Origin: JAKPCT01 sp029553165
Lineage (GTDB): Bacteria > Bacillota > UBA4882 > UBA8346
Direction: 5' to 3'
NCBI GenBank assembly: GCA_035359995.1
Contig: DAORZT010000005.1
Location: 17,436 to 81,435 of the forward strand
Length of the DNA stretch: 64,000 nucleotides
Shown: piece by piece, positions 26,022-35,112 of the stretch
How positions within the stretch are numbered: the stretch's first letter is position 1
Layout: the number at the start of each line of letters is the position of its first letter
Made by a program: the position numbers and the translations under genes
The notes under the pieces: model-generated
Told to the model about the DNA's origin: nothing
The model's input: only the letters and a program-made list of their open reading frames with translations
Database searches by the model: none

Positions 26022-27053
26022 TTAAGGAATGTTGATCACCCAGACCGCCGGGCGAATGCTTCTGAAAGTAAAAAAAGCCAATCTTTTCCCATCAGGACTC
26101 CACGAAACCGAACCGCCATTTAAACTCACTTTATTGGTTACATAGTGAATTTCACCGGTCGCCAGGTCTTTAATATACAGACTGCCACGATCATATTTTC
26201 CATTGCCGTCTTTAGAATTATTACGGCTGGAAACGAAAGCCAACTTAGTCCCATCTGGTGATAAAGCCGGCAAACGATTATCAAATTCATCAACAATTAC
26301 CGGTTCATTCTCGTTAGTGTCAGGATCAATCGCCCAAATACTCCCTCTGCCAAAATCCATAACCTGAGCTGTTGTCCCGGCTACAGCAACAATCTTCGGT
26401 ACAGGATTCATCTTTGTATAGTAGATCTTATTATCAACACCCCAACAGGGTGAATTTAGCAAATCAGCGTCGGTTCCGGTTAACATTGTTACACTACTGG
26501 ATTTTAAATCAACAATCATCAGTTGTGCATTATATGGGCCTTTCCCCCTACTAAACACGATCCTTTGACCATCAGGCGCCCACGACGGTTCCCGATCCTG
26601 CCCGCCATTTGTCAATTGTTTTCCGGCTCCGCCAGGATACTCCTTGATCCAGATAGCTGAATTTAAGTCTTTGGTATTGGTCCCAAATGCTCGGCGCGTC
26701 ATTGCAATCCGTTTACCATCTGGCGACCAACGTGGCGAGAAATCAATTATACCACTGGTACCTGTTAATAAAGTCGGCTGCGCCGCAGGATCTAATGACC
26801 AATACCAGATATGCATCTTGGACGCCGGTTCACCCTGCATCTTTCCTGAATAAACGATTGCTTTGCCACTAGGAGCCCAGTCACAAGACCAAATATCAAT
26901 ATTGCCAGACAGTAACCGGGTTTCGGTCCCTGCAAGATGAGCATAAGGATTGGACCTCTCATCGCCATCAGCCCAGAGACTCCCCGAAGCAATCAAAAAC
27001 AAGACTAATATTACAATTAATTTTGGCGTTTGAACCTTTGTTTTAATCTTCAT
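26022..27053 (-). CDS. Secreted TolB-like beta-propeller protein
   Basis: 343 residues. Signal peptide at about 1-29 (basic start, then VILVLFLIASGSLWADG). The rest is built of WD40/PD40 repeats with the repeated pattern SPDGKRIAF: WAPSGKAIVYSG, WSPDGKRIAMTR, WAPDGQRIVFSR, LSPDGTKLAFVSS and WSPDGKRLAFFT, giving a five- or six-bladed propeller. AAGGAAG precedes the ATG. PD40 proteins bind other proteins or glycans; there is no Tol-Pal system here, so 'TolB-like' describes only the fold. Monocistronic, function unknown. Confidence 0.85.
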   Translation of the reverse strand: MKIKTKVQTPKLIVILVLFLIASGSLWADGDERSNPYAHLAGTETRLLSGNIDIWSCDWAPSGKAIVYSGKMQGEPASKMHIWYWSLDPAAQPTLLTGTSGIIDFSPRWSPDGKRIAMTRRAFGTNTKDLNSAIWIKEYPGGAGKQLTNGGQDREPSWAPDGQRIVFSRGKGPYNAQLMIVDLKSSSVTMLTGTDADLLNSPCWGVDNKIYYTKMNPVPKIVAVAGTTAQVMDFGRGSIWAIDPDTNENEPVIVDEFDNRLPALSPDGTKLAFVSSRNNSKDGNGKYDRGSLYIKDLATGEIHYVTNKVSLNGGSVSWSPDGKRLAFFTFRSIRPAVWVINIP

Positions 27054-27135
27054 TAAACGCTTCCTTTTTGACGATAAATTGTAAATATATTATTCGACGC
27101 AAGCAAAGATTCACCTTTCCAATTAAGGCTGGAAA

Positions 27136-28050
27136 TTACTCCTCACCCACAACTTTCACTTCCGGAACTAAATCAACACCATACTGGCTTTTGATTGTTC
27201 TTTGAATATGGGAGATCAAGTCCAAAACATCCTGCGCTTTCGCTCCTCCAATATTAACGATAAATCCGGCATGTTTATTCGAAACCTGTGCTCCGCCAAT
27301 GGTATAACCTTTTAATCCGGCCTGTTCAATTAATGGCCCGACGTAATAACCCTCGGGTCTACGAAAAACACTCCCGGCACTGGGCAACTCCAACGGTTGT
27401 TTACTCTCTCTTTTACAGGTCAATTCAGCGACTCTTCCCTGAGCACTTTCGGGGGCAACCGTCTCCAGTTCAAATTCTGCTGTTAAAATGATCTGCTCTG
27501 CTGCCTGAAACCTGCTATGCCGGTAGCCAAAATCAAAATCCGGTATATGGTACTCAACAAGCCCATCCTTTAGATCAAACACCGTTGCTTTGGTTAATAC
27601 CTGCGAAATTTCGCCATCATAGGCTCCCGCATTCATATAGACCGCACCACCAACGGTACCGGGAATTCCACAGGCAAACTCTAAGCCGGTCAATCCCGCG
27701 CAAGCAGTAGCTTTCGCCAAATCAGACAATGATACTGCCGCACCCGATGAAACCTTAGCCCCTTCAATCTTCCATTCGGCAAATGCACCACTTAACTTTA
27801 TAGCAATACCCCTGATCCCTTTGTCGCGCACTAAAAGATTAGAACCCAGCCCAACGACCATCCAATTAACTTGTTCGGCTTTACAAAACCGGATCGTTTG
27901 GCTCAGTTGTTCGATATTCTCCGGCTCAATCAGCAAATCAACCGGCCCGCCAATTTTAAAGGTGGTCAGCTCAGACATTGGAAAATCAGAAGTCATCTTA
28001 ATACCTTGCAACGCAGACAAAGCCTTCTTACGCCAATCAGACAACACCAT
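27136..28050 (-). CDS. murB: UDP-N-acetylenolpyruvoylglucosamine reductase
   Basis: 304 residues. Second committed step of peptidoglycan precursor synthesis in the cytoplasm: NADPH-dependent, FAD-bound reduction of enolpyruvyl-UDP-GlcNAc to UDP-MurNAc. FAD-binding motifs are LGSNLLVRDKGIRG (about 70-83) and LEFACGIPGTVGGAVYMNAGAYDGEI (about 125-150); the substrate/proton donor serine is in PSAGSVFRRP (about 223-232), followed by GPLIEQAGLKGYTIGGAQVSNKHAGFIVN, typical of type IIb MurB as in Bacillus. It is divergent from the splB-like gene. Assignment is secure. Confidence 0.97.
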   Translation of the reverse strand: MVLSDWRKKALSALQGIKMTSDFPMSELTTFKIGGPVDLLIEPENIEQLSQTIRFCKAEQVNWMVVGLGSNLLVRDKGIRGIAIKLSGAFAEWKIEGAKVSSGAAVSLSDLAKATACAGLTGLEFACGIPGTVGGAVYMNAGAYDGEISQVLTKATVFDLKDGLVEYHIPDFDFGYRHSRFQAAEQIILTAEFELETVAPESAQGRVAELTCKRESKQPLELPSAGSVFRRPEGYYVGPLIEQAGLKGYTIGGAQVSNKHAGFIVNIGGAKAQDVLDLISHIQRTIKSQYGVDLVPEVKVVGEE

Positions 28051-28159
28051 TACCTTCTTTCAACTTTCTTTTTTGGATATTAAAAAGGTTTACGGAAACT
28101 ATAATATCAAACAATCGAGCAGTCTTAAAGTAATTTTTTCTGTTTTTCGGAGGTTAATG

Positions 28160-29182
28160 ATGAAACTTTTTCAACCAAAAAGGGTCCTCTTTGAAGAAGA
28201 GGCGCTCCAATACCCTCTTGGTCAAAAGATTTATGATTATTATTCAACCACAAATGTTGAGCTTAAAAATATCGGTTCCCATAACCGGGTTACCGGAATC
28301 CCGGGGACCACTCCGCAGGAGAGTTACCATGAAGCTAAATTAACCTTGGTTGTGGGAGTAAAACGTGACTTACGGCTGGACACCTGCAAACCCTCGGCTG
28401 ACTATGAATTTTCTCTAGGGACAAGCTGTCCTGGCGGTTGTCAATATTGCTATCTGCAAACTCATTTAGGTAAAAAACCTTACATCAGAGTATACGTTAA
28501 CATTGATGAAATTCTCGAAAAAGTGAAGACGATCGCTGAAACTAATGCTCCTAAAATCACCACATTTGAAGCAGCAAGCACTTCGGACCCCTTAGCCGTT
28601 GAACATATTACCGGTTCTTTAGGGAAAACGATCCGTTTTTTCAGCAAGCAACCTTTTGCCCGATTAAGACTGGTAACTAAATTCGCCAATGTCGATTCTC
28701 TTTTAAATATCGACCATCGGCAACAGACCAGGTTTCGGTTCAGCTTAAATTCCGCAACGATAATCAAAATGTTCGAACATAATACTGCCAGTATGGAAGA
28801 GCGGATCACCGCCGCTAATAAAATTACCAAAGCCGGATACCCGCTTGGTTTTATAATTGCTCCTCTCTTTATTTATACCAATTATCAAGCTGATTATGCC
28901 CAACTCTTTCGGAAACTGGCCGAAAGCTTACAACCCATACCGCCTGACTTGACATTCGAACTGATCACCCACCGTTTTACCACCAAAGCTAAAAATGTTA
29001 TCTTAGAAAGATTTCCAGCTACTAAATTAGATTTAAACGAACAACAGCGGCGCCGGAAATTTGGTAAGTATGGATTGGTAAAATATATTTATCAGGAACC
29101 GGACTATATCGAGTTAAAAGAGACAATCTTCGAGTTGTTGGAACGGTTTTTCCCCAATTCGAAGGTCGAATATTTTACATAA
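28160..29182 (+). CDS. splB: Spore photoproduct lyase homologue (radical SAM)
   Basis: 340 residues from ATG 28160, which has CGGAGG six bases upstream; an in-frame extension to 27821 would overlap murB antisense and has no ribosome site. Radical SAM cysteines C90, C94 and C97 lie in TSCPGGCQYCY, with Y96 and Y98 beside them, matching the numbering known for SplB, and CKPSADYEFSLG precedes them. The lyase directly reverses spore photoproduct in germinating spores. The conserved TSD segment after strand EAA reads EAASTSDP: residue 140 is serine where Bacillus/Geobacillus enzymes have the hydrogen-donor cysteine (C141/C140). Repair activity may therefore be altered, or another donor used. Length and all other motifs are normal. 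Confidence 0.88.
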   Translation: MKLFQPKRVLFEEEALQYPLGQKIYDYYSTTNVELKNIGSHNRVTGIPGTTPQESYHEAKLTLVVGVKRDLRLDTCKPSADYEFSLGTSCPGGCQYCYLQTHLGKKPYIRVYVNIDEILEKVKTIAETNAPKITTFEAASTSDPLAVEHITGSLGKTIRFFSKQPFARLRLVTKFANVDSLLNIDHRQQTRFRFSLNSATIIKMFEHNTASMEERITAANKITKAGYPLGFIIAPLFIYTNYQADYAQLFRKLAESLQPIPPDLTFELITHRFTTKAKNVILERFPATKLDLNEQQRRRKFGKYGLVKYIYQEPDYIELKETIFELLERFFPNSKVEYFT

Positions 29183-29213
29183 AAAATCCCGTCAATCTTA
29201 GACGGGATTTTTA
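29182..29213 (+). terminator. Bidirectional terminator between splB and veg
   Basis: AAATCCCGTC (29184-29193) pairs with GACGGGATTT (29201-29210), flanked by A and T runs on both sides, so it can act for both convergent genes. Confidence 0.9.
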
Positions 29214-29495
29214 ACCGGTTGCAATCTCCTTATTGAATCTAATCTGGTTATTGTTTACTGTTAGCTCAACAGCCTTTGTTAATAAGTCTGCATAACTGTA
29301 AGATATTCGGCGTTCAACCTGACGTTCTTGAAAACGGACTACAAAAACTTTAGGGTAGGTTTGTTCCAAGATGCCCTCTACTTCAAAGACCTTCTTTCTG
29401 CCACGATTGGCTTTTATTTTGATAGTCTTTCCTACGAACAAGTCTAAATCTTCACGAATTCGTTCTAAAGCCCCCAACTCGTTCATCCGATTCAC
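29211..29495 (-). CDS. veg: Veg protein
   Basis: 94 residues, matching the short Veg (DUF1021) family: LERIREDLDLFVGKTIKIKANRGRKK, EGILEQTYPKVFVV and RRISYSYADLLTKAVEL. Veg is a small beta-rich protein that in B. subtilis influences biofilm matrix gene expression. Its place near rsmA matches other Bacillota. It is driven by its own consensus promoter at 29520-29548. Confidence 0.95.
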   Translation of the reverse strand: MNRMNELGALERIREDLDLFVGKTIKIKANRGRKKVFEVEGILEQTYPKVFVVRFQERQVERRISYSYADLLTKAVELTVNNNQIRFNKEIATG

Positions 29496-29519
29496 CTTCC
29501 TTCACATCACATGTTTCAA

Positions 29520-29548
29520 ATTATAGCATACTTGTCCGAAAATGTCAA
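29520..29548 (-). promoter_or_regulatory. Consensus sigma-A promoter of veg
   Basis: On the minus strand TTGACA (29548-29543), exactly 17 bases, then TATAAT (29525-29520). Both hexamers are perfect. The veg promoter is among the strongest known in B. subtilis. Confidence 0.9.
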
Positions 29549-29588
29549 GCCAATTATTATACAGGATTACCTGGGGTTTTGTCAATAA

Positions 29589-30062
29589 TTATTTTGTATA
29601 TTTATCTGCTACCTTTGACGCCCCATAAGAATCTGGTTTTATTTTGGCATCAAAACCACTTCCGGTAACCATTCCGACTACTTCGCGGATTATCTCTTTG
29701 GTTTTACCCTGTTCTCCAACATCCAAATGAATCTCCACATTTAAATCATCCAATCCCGCCGCAGCCAAACTCTCGGTTACTGTCGCTGCAACCCTTAGAC
29801 TCTTTGATGTTTCGTAAAAAATTCTCTGTTTAAGATTGATTTTGGCAGGCTCACGCTCTTTTGAATAATAAAAACGACCACCTTTGCCCGCACGCAGGAC
29901 AATAATGGCCGTAACATAACATACCTCTTCCCTTGAATGATGAGAATCAGTTCCAACAATGATCTTAAAATGTGAATCCGGACAACTTTGAACAAATTCT
30001 GACAAATCAGCAATCACCTGTTCCAAAGTAAGTTGTCCCCGGGTCGGACTGTTAAAAATCAT
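29589..30062 (-). CDS. ykuK: YkuK-family RNase H-like protein
   Basis: 157 residues. DUF458 (RNase H-like fold): FNSPTRGQLTLEQVIADL, FKIIVGTDSHHS (about 33-44, the conserved GTDSH), YVTAIIVLRAGKGGRFYY, and the acidic HLDVGEQGKT with FDAKIKPDSYGASKVADKYT at the C-terminus. Acidic residues D39, D114-type and the final D of PDSYGAS could form a metal site. B. subtilis YkuK has no established role. It starts 11 bases after rsmA and is probably co-transcribed with it. Confidence 0.85.
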   Translation of the reverse strand: MIFNSPTRGQLTLEQVIADLSEFVQSCPDSHFKIIVGTDSHHSREEVCYVTAIIVLRAGKGGRFYYSKEREPAKINLKQRIFYETSKSLRVAATVTESLAAAGLDDLNVEIHLDVGEQGKTKEIIREVVGMVTGSGFDAKIKPDSYGASKVADKYTK

Positions 30063-30073
30063 TACGATTCCCT

Positions 30074-30946
30074 CTATGTTCTTCTGGATTTGAGCTCTTT
30101 GGCAATTTGCAGAAAAACGTCAAAACCGAGCGTTTCACCCCTGCAAGCCGGATCGACTCCGATCTGCCGTAAGTAACCCTCCAATTCCGCCCTACTCCCA
30201 AAATAACCTTCTAACCCTTTAAATGCATTTAAGACTGTTTTCCGCCGTTGGGCAAATGCTGCTTGTACCACCATCTGTAAATAGGGATAGATCTCCGGGC
30301 TTTCTTTATGGGAATGCGGCGTAATCTTAACAATTGCCGAATCAACCTTTGGCGCCGGAAAAAATACCGAATTAGGGACATTACTGACTAACTCCGAACG
30401 CCCAAAATAATTGAGCATTACTGTTAATGACCCATATTCCTTACCGCCTGGTTTCGAGCAGATTCGTTGCGCTACTTCTTTCTGGACCAAAAACAACATC
30501 AGGTCCCAGTTAATTCCCGATTCCAGCAACTTAAAAATAATCGGGGTCGTTATATAGTATGGTAAATTAGCAATTACTTTATATTTTGAAAAACGGTTTT
30601 TTGCCGAATCAATTAATGCAACTAAGTCAACTTCCATAATATCAGCGTTGACCAGCGTAAAATTGGTTACCTCACTAAAAGATTCTTTTAAAATCTCGGT
30701 TAAACCCCGGTCATACTCAACTGCAACAACATGTCCCGCATTGGCAACCAATCTTGAGGTCAAAGCCCCCAGACCCGGTCCAATCTCTAATACAAAATCT
30801 TCACCAGTCACCTCACCACAACGAACAATTTTGTCCAAAATGTTTTGGTCGACCAGAAAATTTTGGCCTAAACTTTTTCTTGGCGCAAGGTTTCTCTCGG
30901 TTAAAGTTTGTTTAATCGCTTTTATTGAAACAGGTTGAACCGGCAT
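30074..30946 (-). CDS. rsmA: 16S rRNA dimethyladenosine transferase
   Basis: 290 residues. RsmA/KsgA adds two methyl groups to each of the two adjacent adenosines in the 3' terminal hairpin of 16S rRNA. Motif X KSLGQNFLVDQNILDKIV (about 23-40), motif I VLEIGPGLGALTSRL (about 51-65), motif IV NLPYYITTPI (about 126-135) and the C-terminal helical region AAFAQRRKTVLNAFKGL are all present. The start at 30946 has only a weak ribosome site. In Bacillota it often sits beside veg, as here. Confidence 0.97.
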   Translation of the reverse strand: MPVQPVSIKAIKQTLTERNLAPRKSLGQNFLVDQNILDKIVRCGEVTGEDFVLEIGPGLGALTSRLVANAGHVVAVEYDRGLTEILKESFSEVTNFTLVNADIMEVDLVALIDSAKNRFSKYKVIANLPYYITTPIIFKLLESGINWDLMLFLVQKEVAQRICSKPGGKEYGSLTVMLNYFGRSELVSNVPNSVFFPAPKVDSAIVKITPHSHKESPEIYPYLQMVVQAAFAQRRKTVLNAFKGLEGYFGSRAELEGYLRQIGVDPACRGETLGFDVFLQIAKELKSRRT

Positions 30947-31008
30947 CCAGTCACATCCGTAAATTTTTTTTGGAAGTTTGCAATTATAAAATCAAAAACC
31001 TAAAACAA

Positions 31009-31941
31009 TTAAGACTTACGACGATCTCTTATAAAATGGCTGCCCTGAATTGTTTTACCAAACCGTAACAGTTCACTGCCGATCGCTTCAGCCTCAAACC
31101 AGTTATTGATTACCCGGTGTTGGTTGCTGACGATCCCGAAATCCAAAGTCATGAACGGATACTGTTCCAGCATTCCGCGGCGATTATTGATCACCAGCCC
31201 ATGACGCTTACGATCTTCTTCTTCATAATACTCCAATATCTCCATATCGAAACGATTGATGGTTTCGCGACAAAATTCCTCAGCATATCCCGCCTTCATT
31301 AAAACACAGAAATCATCGCCTCCGAAATGATACAGTTCTCCGTCGGCATCGCGAAACTTGTCCAATTCTTCCTGTAAAAGTTTTGCTAAATAACTAATAA
31401 CACTATTACCTTTTCCATATCCGTAAATTTTATTATAAATTTTAAAATCTTTCAAATCACAAAAAGCTAAATCAAATGATGCTTTGTCTGCAATTAACTG
31501 ATCAACTTTCTCCACTAAATGGGTCTTTCCGGGAAGTAATGTATGGGGATTAATCTGCTTTAACAAACGGTATTTAGTAATATTTTGATTAACTTTGCTC
31601 AACAGGTTTTTAGGGGTAAAAGGTTTGACCAAAAAATCGTCCACTTTGATCCCGGTTGCTTTAAACTGGGCTTCATCAAATGTTTGATCAATCATTAAGA
31701 CGATCGGTTTTGATTTAAACTCCGTTTTTTGATTCAACTCATAACAGATTTCATAACCGGACTTCCCCGGTAACTCAGCACTGATTAAAAACAAGTCCGG
31801 TTGACTACTAGATGCCTTTTCCAGCACTGAAGTACCATCACGCAGCGTTATAACCAGGTAGCCCGCGTTTGACAGCTTAATAGTTGCTAACTCTATAACT
31901 TTTGGATCGGCTTCCGCAATTAGGATTTTTTCTCCTTCCAT
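31009..31941 (-). CDS. Receiver-GGDEF protein with degenerate receiver
   Basis: 310 residues from ATG 31941, preferred over a TTG at 31983 because GGAG lies 8 bases upstream. Residues 1-120 form a REC fold (KILIAEADPKVIELATIKL, VDDFLVKPF), but the phosphoacceptor position reads LFLISAELPG, serine where DxxLP is expected. Residues about 140-305 form a GGDEF domain: FCDLKDFKIYNKIYGYGKGN and YHFGGDDFCVLM. The signature is GGDDF, which may keep some cyclase activity; an RxxD inhibitory site was not seen. If active it makes cyclic di-GMP independently of phosphorylation; otherwise it binds GTP or acts as an adaptor. Confidence 0.85.
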   Translation of the reverse strand: MEGEKILIAEADPKVIELATIKLSNAGYLVITLRDGTSVLEKASSSQPDLFLISAELPGKSGYEICYELNQKTEFKSKPIVLMIDQTFDEAQFKATGIKVDDFLVKPFTPKNLLSKVNQNITKYRLLKQINPHTLLPGKTHLVEKVDQLIADKASFDLAFCDLKDFKIYNKIYGYGKGNSVISYLAKLLQEELDKFRDADGELYHFGGDDFCVLMKAGYAEEFCRETINRFDMEILEYYEEEDRKRHGLVINNRRGMLEQYPFMTLDFGIVSNQHRVINNWFEAEAIGSELLRFGKTIQGSHFIRDRRKS

Positions 31942-32063
31942 TAGAACCACTCCATTTATTTTTAATATTAATATTTTCGACAAATATTACCGCTTTCCTC
32001 CAAAAATATAAGGGCTACCTCCAATAATATAAAAATTGATCACACCAACTGTAACCGGATAAG

Positions 32064-33419
32064 TTATAAATTTAAAAGGGCTCCTTTTAATTCTTCCTTC
32101 GTGATTTTACCAAGCATATATTCTTTAATCACTTTTGACATTGAGCTTTGATGTGTGCCGGTCTCCAGCTGGATTAAGGTTGAACGCTTTAATAGTTGAT
32201 GCATGTTTTTCAAATCAGAATTAACTTCACCTACTTCAGCAACTGCCGGAATGAAACTCAATTGTTCGATCAGGCTATTATTCCGGTAACTACTGATAAA
32301 CTGTCCTAATTTGACCGCAGCTAAAAGATGGTCGTCTCCTTTAGTTTTACGATTGCGATAAACACTGACCGCTCCATGTTCAACCAGTTGCCGTTCACGA
32401 TCGTTTACTATTTTCGGCGCCGGTAACAGAACCGGACTCCAGTTTTGATTACGGTTTGACAGCTCCTGTTTGATAAAATTATATAAAAACGGCCTGATCC
32501 CCGCCAATACTGCTGTTTTTCCGGTTAAAAAATCGCCTAACATATGCGAATCATAATATTTGGAAAATTTTGTCGCTTTTAATTGTTCCAATCTTGTAAC
32601 CAAAACTTCAACCTGATCCTCTACCAATTCGTCTCCTGCCGTTCTTATAAAATCAGAATTACGGCGTCCACGAATAAATTGAATTCCCGTTGAATCTGCA
32701 AGATCGCCGGACTGCCATGCATTCATCTCCGTCAATATGTAATTAAGTAACCCCCTGGAACCAAGATATCCGCCAAATAAGTAGTTTTCTGAACCCAATT
32801 TCGCATTAATTTGAAGAAAATCTTCCCACTCCCATCCCTCATTTTGGATCTTTTCAATTGAAAGACCGGCCGCTTCTAATAGTTTGCGATTTCCTACCCA
32901 GTAATTCGGTAAAATCCACCGCGGAAAGCTTCCTACAATTTCACCCACCGCCACACTCTGCAATAACTTGGGGTGATAGAGCCTAAGTTCTTCCGGAGTT
33001 AAATAAGGGCCTACCGGAATTTGCTGCCGGTAATCGAATGGAGGGATTGTAAAAGACGAACAATAGACGTCCGGTGCCTCATTGCGTTTTAAAGCCTCTT
33101 CCAATAAATTAGGAGCCGTTATCGGATCAATCAGTCTCAATTTAACCTTGATATTGGGGTAATGGCTTTGAAATTCAGCTATTAGACCCTCCAGATAATC
33201 TTGGTAGTTCTGTCCATTTAAAGCGAGTGACCAATCATAATCCCACAACTCCAGCAAATACTGTTTTTGGGGATCGAGTTTAACCTGAGTATTTAAGCGA
33301 AGATAACGATCACCAATTTTAATCCGGGTCCGCCTTTCGTTATATACCATGATTGCACTTATCACAAACAAGAGGACAAAGATTACCAGTAAGATAGTTC
33401 TGCGCCTGATTATCAGCAT
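32064..33419 (-). CDS. Membrane-anchored solute-binding-like protein
   Basis: 451 residues. A basic start (MLIIRRRT) and one hydrophobic helix (about 8-25) with no lipobox anchor it. The remainder resembles family 1 sugar-binding proteins: YLEGLIAEFQSHYPNIKVKLRLID, APDVYCSSF, a region WILPNYWVGNRKLLEAAGLSIEKIQNEGWEWEDFLQI and MLGDFLTGKTAVLAGIRPF. No permease or ATPase genes adjoin it, so it may be an orphan receptor or a structural homologue with another role. It starts 30 bases after the L,D-transpeptidase stop, on the same transcript. Confidence 0.75.
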   Translation of the reverse strand: MLIIRRRTILLVIFVLLFVISAIMVYNERRTRIKIGDRYLRLNTQVKLDPQKQYLLELWDYDWSLALNGQNYQDYLEGLIAEFQSHYPNIKVKLRLIDPITAPNLLEEALKRNEAPDVYCSSFTIPPFDYRQQIPVGPYLTPEELRLYHPKLLQSVAVGEIVGSFPRWILPNYWVGNRKLLEAAGLSIEKIQNEGWEWEDFLQINAKLGSENYLFGGYLGSRGLLNYILTEMNAWQSGDLADSTGIQFIRGRRNSDFIRTAGDELVEDQVEVLVTRLEQLKATKFSKYYDSHMLGDFLTGKTAVLAGIRPFLYNFIKQELSNRNQNWSPVLLPAPKIVNDRERQLVEHGAVSVYRNRKTKGDDHLLAAVKLGQFISSYRNNSLIEQLSFIPAVAEVGEVNSDLKNMHQLLKRSTLIQLETGTHQSSMSKVIKEYMLGKITKEELKGALLNL

Positions 33420-33448
33420 CCGGGATCCTACCTTTCTTCAAAAGCAGT

Positions 33449-34201
33449 TTATCGCACTTTAATCAAATACTGTTCATTTAGTCCAATTATTCCTGAAGGC
33501 TCCAGTCCATAAAATTGTTGCAATTTAAGCACCGCTTCCTCCATCCCCGGCCCAAAACGGGCATCTGCCGGTCCGGGATCAAAACCTGCTTTACGAAGCG
33601 CAAATTGTAGTATTAAAACATCTTTACCCACTTGCTTCCGTTTAACTTCTTGAGGAATTGTCACCCGGGGCAAATCGCCGACAATATGCACCGGAGTACC
33701 TACCTTTACCAAACTATACAGCTCCAAAACATTATGGTTAAACATCCTAATGCAGCCGTGACTACTGGCATGGCCAATCGACCCCGGTTTATTAGTACCA
33801 TGAATTCCATAGATTCCCCACGGCACATTTAAACCCATCCACCGTACTCCAAAACCGCCACCCCAGTTACCCCCCTTATTAATAATCTTCCATTCACCGA
33901 TTGGACTTGGGGTTTTAGGAGTTCCAATCGCAACCGGATATTTCTTGATCGGTTGACCATCCCGGTAAAGTGTTAAGGAAAGCCGCCGGGTGTCAATGAT
34001 GATCAGATCGCCGTTGACCTTTGGAACCTGCGATGTTTCGAGTGCCGCTTTTTCAAAGATTACATAGTCCTCAGCATCTTCACAGACAACTTTTAATTCT
34101 TGTTCACTGTCGGAATCAATTGAAAAACTAAGCGTCCCACCAAACAACACTGATAGAAATATCAAAGCCAAACATAATATTAGCTTCATTCCCTGTTTCA
34201 A
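33449..34201 (-). CDS. L,D-transpeptidase with peptidoglycan-binding domain
   Basis: 250 residues from a TTG with GGGGAGG 7 bases upstream. Signal peptide or anchor at about 1-25. The YkuD catalytic domain (about 65-180) has LIIDTRRLSLTLYRDGQPIKKYPVAIGTPKTPSPIGEW, then HGTN and SHGCIRM with the catalytic cysteine. A C-terminal PG_binding_1-type repeat (about 195-248) has LQFALRKAGFDPGPADARFGPGMEEAVLKLQ. It cross-links peptidoglycan outside the membrane or in the spore cortex. Classification is secure; sporulation involvement is a guess. Confidence 0.92.
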   Translation of the reverse strand: MKQGMKLILCLALIFLSVLFGGTLSFSIDSDSEQELKVVCEDAEDYVIFEKAALETSQVPKVNGDLIIIDTRRLSLTLYRDGQPIKKYPVAIGTPKTPSPIGEWKIINKGGNWGGGFGVRWMGLNVPWGIYGIHGTNKPGSIGHASSHGCIRMFNHNVLELYSLVKVGTPVHIVGDLPRVTIPQEVKRKQVGKDVLILQFALRKAGFDPGPADARFGPGMEEAVLKLQQFYGLEPSGIIGLNEQYLIKVR

Positions 34202-34384
34202 ACAGAAACCTCCCCAGCACTTACTCTAAACACAGTTGCTATGTATCTCTCTCTTACTTAGCATATTTTTATGTTGGTCCAAAAAGGTTTATGATTCATT
34301 AGTTAACGTTTGAGTTGTAGTCTCATAGCCCCTTGGATGGAGCCTCTTGTATCAAACAATTAATCCGCTGCTAAACAGTAAAAC

Positions 34385-34430
34385 AAAAAAGAGGTGTTAC
34401 AATTACCAAAATTGCAACAACCTCTTTTAA
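34385..34430 (-). terminator. Terminator after phoU
   Basis: Minus-strand stem AAAAGAGGTTGTTGCAAT pairs with the segment ending ACACCTCTTTT and is followed by a T run. Confidence 0.8.
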
Positions 34431-34452
34431 ACAGTTTAAATTAATTATAATT

Positions 34453-35112
34453 CTAATATTTAACTCTTTTACCGGTTAAAATATAGATCGTCTCTTCACC
34501 GATATTAGTCGCATGGTCGGCAGTACGTTCCAGCCACTCAGCCACTAATAAAAATCTTGACGCCTGGTAGACAATCTGGGGTGAGATATCATTTTTTCCT
34601 AATATTTTAATCAGTTCATCACAAATCTCATCATAAAGATTGTCTGCTTCTTCATCCTTACGGCAAACTGCCTCTGCCAGATCCGGATCTTTATCTACAA
34701 AAGCTTTTAAAACCGTTGAGATCATATTCATGGCGACCGATGCCAATTGCGGAATATGAACCAACGGTTTTACATATTTATCATTCTTCAATTCTAAAAC
34801 AACTTCGGCGATATTAGTCGCGTAATCACCAATCCGTTCCAAATCATTAACAATCTTTACTATTGCAAAGTCACGTCGCAGATCAAATCCGACTTGTGGT
34901 TGTTGCGATACCACTCTTTCAATCTCTTCCTCAATTACAATTTGAAGATTGTCGATCAGATCATCCCGTTCAATTACAACCCTTGCTAATTCTGTGTCCT
35001 GATCCCGTAAAGCTTTAATTGCATTTCGCATGGTTTCTTCTACTAACGTCCCCATTCGCAACAAATCTTGCTGGATCATGCTTGTCGTTTTAGCAACTGA
35101 GTTTTCAATCAT
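34453..35112 (-). CDS. phoU: Phosphate transport regulator PhoU
   Basis: 219 residues from ATG 35112, which has GGGGAG 8 bases upstream; an in-frame extension to 35220 adds 36 residues unlike PhoU. Two tandem three-helix PhoU domains are seen, with the acidic metal-binding motifs DLERIGDYATNIAE (about 78-91) and EWLERTADHATNIGEETIY near the end. PhoU controls phosphate uptake through the Pst transporter and the PhoR kinase. No pst genes are beside it here; it is flanked by its own terminator. Confidence 0.93.
   Translation of the reverse strand: MIENSVAKTTSMIQQDLLRMGTLVEETMRNAIKALRDQDTELARVVIERDDLIDNLQIVIEEEIERVVSQQPQVGFDLRRDFAIVKIVNDLERIGDYATNIAEVVLELKNDKYVKPLVHIPQLASVAMNMISTVLKAFVDKDPDLAEAVCRKDEEADNLYDEICDELIKILGKNDISPQIVYQASRFLLVAEWLERTADHATNIGEETIYILTGKRVKY

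Noticed and set aside
27821..28159. Upstream extension of the splB frame
   Set aside because: Overlaps murB on the other strand; the ribosome site and family N-terminus place the start at 28160.
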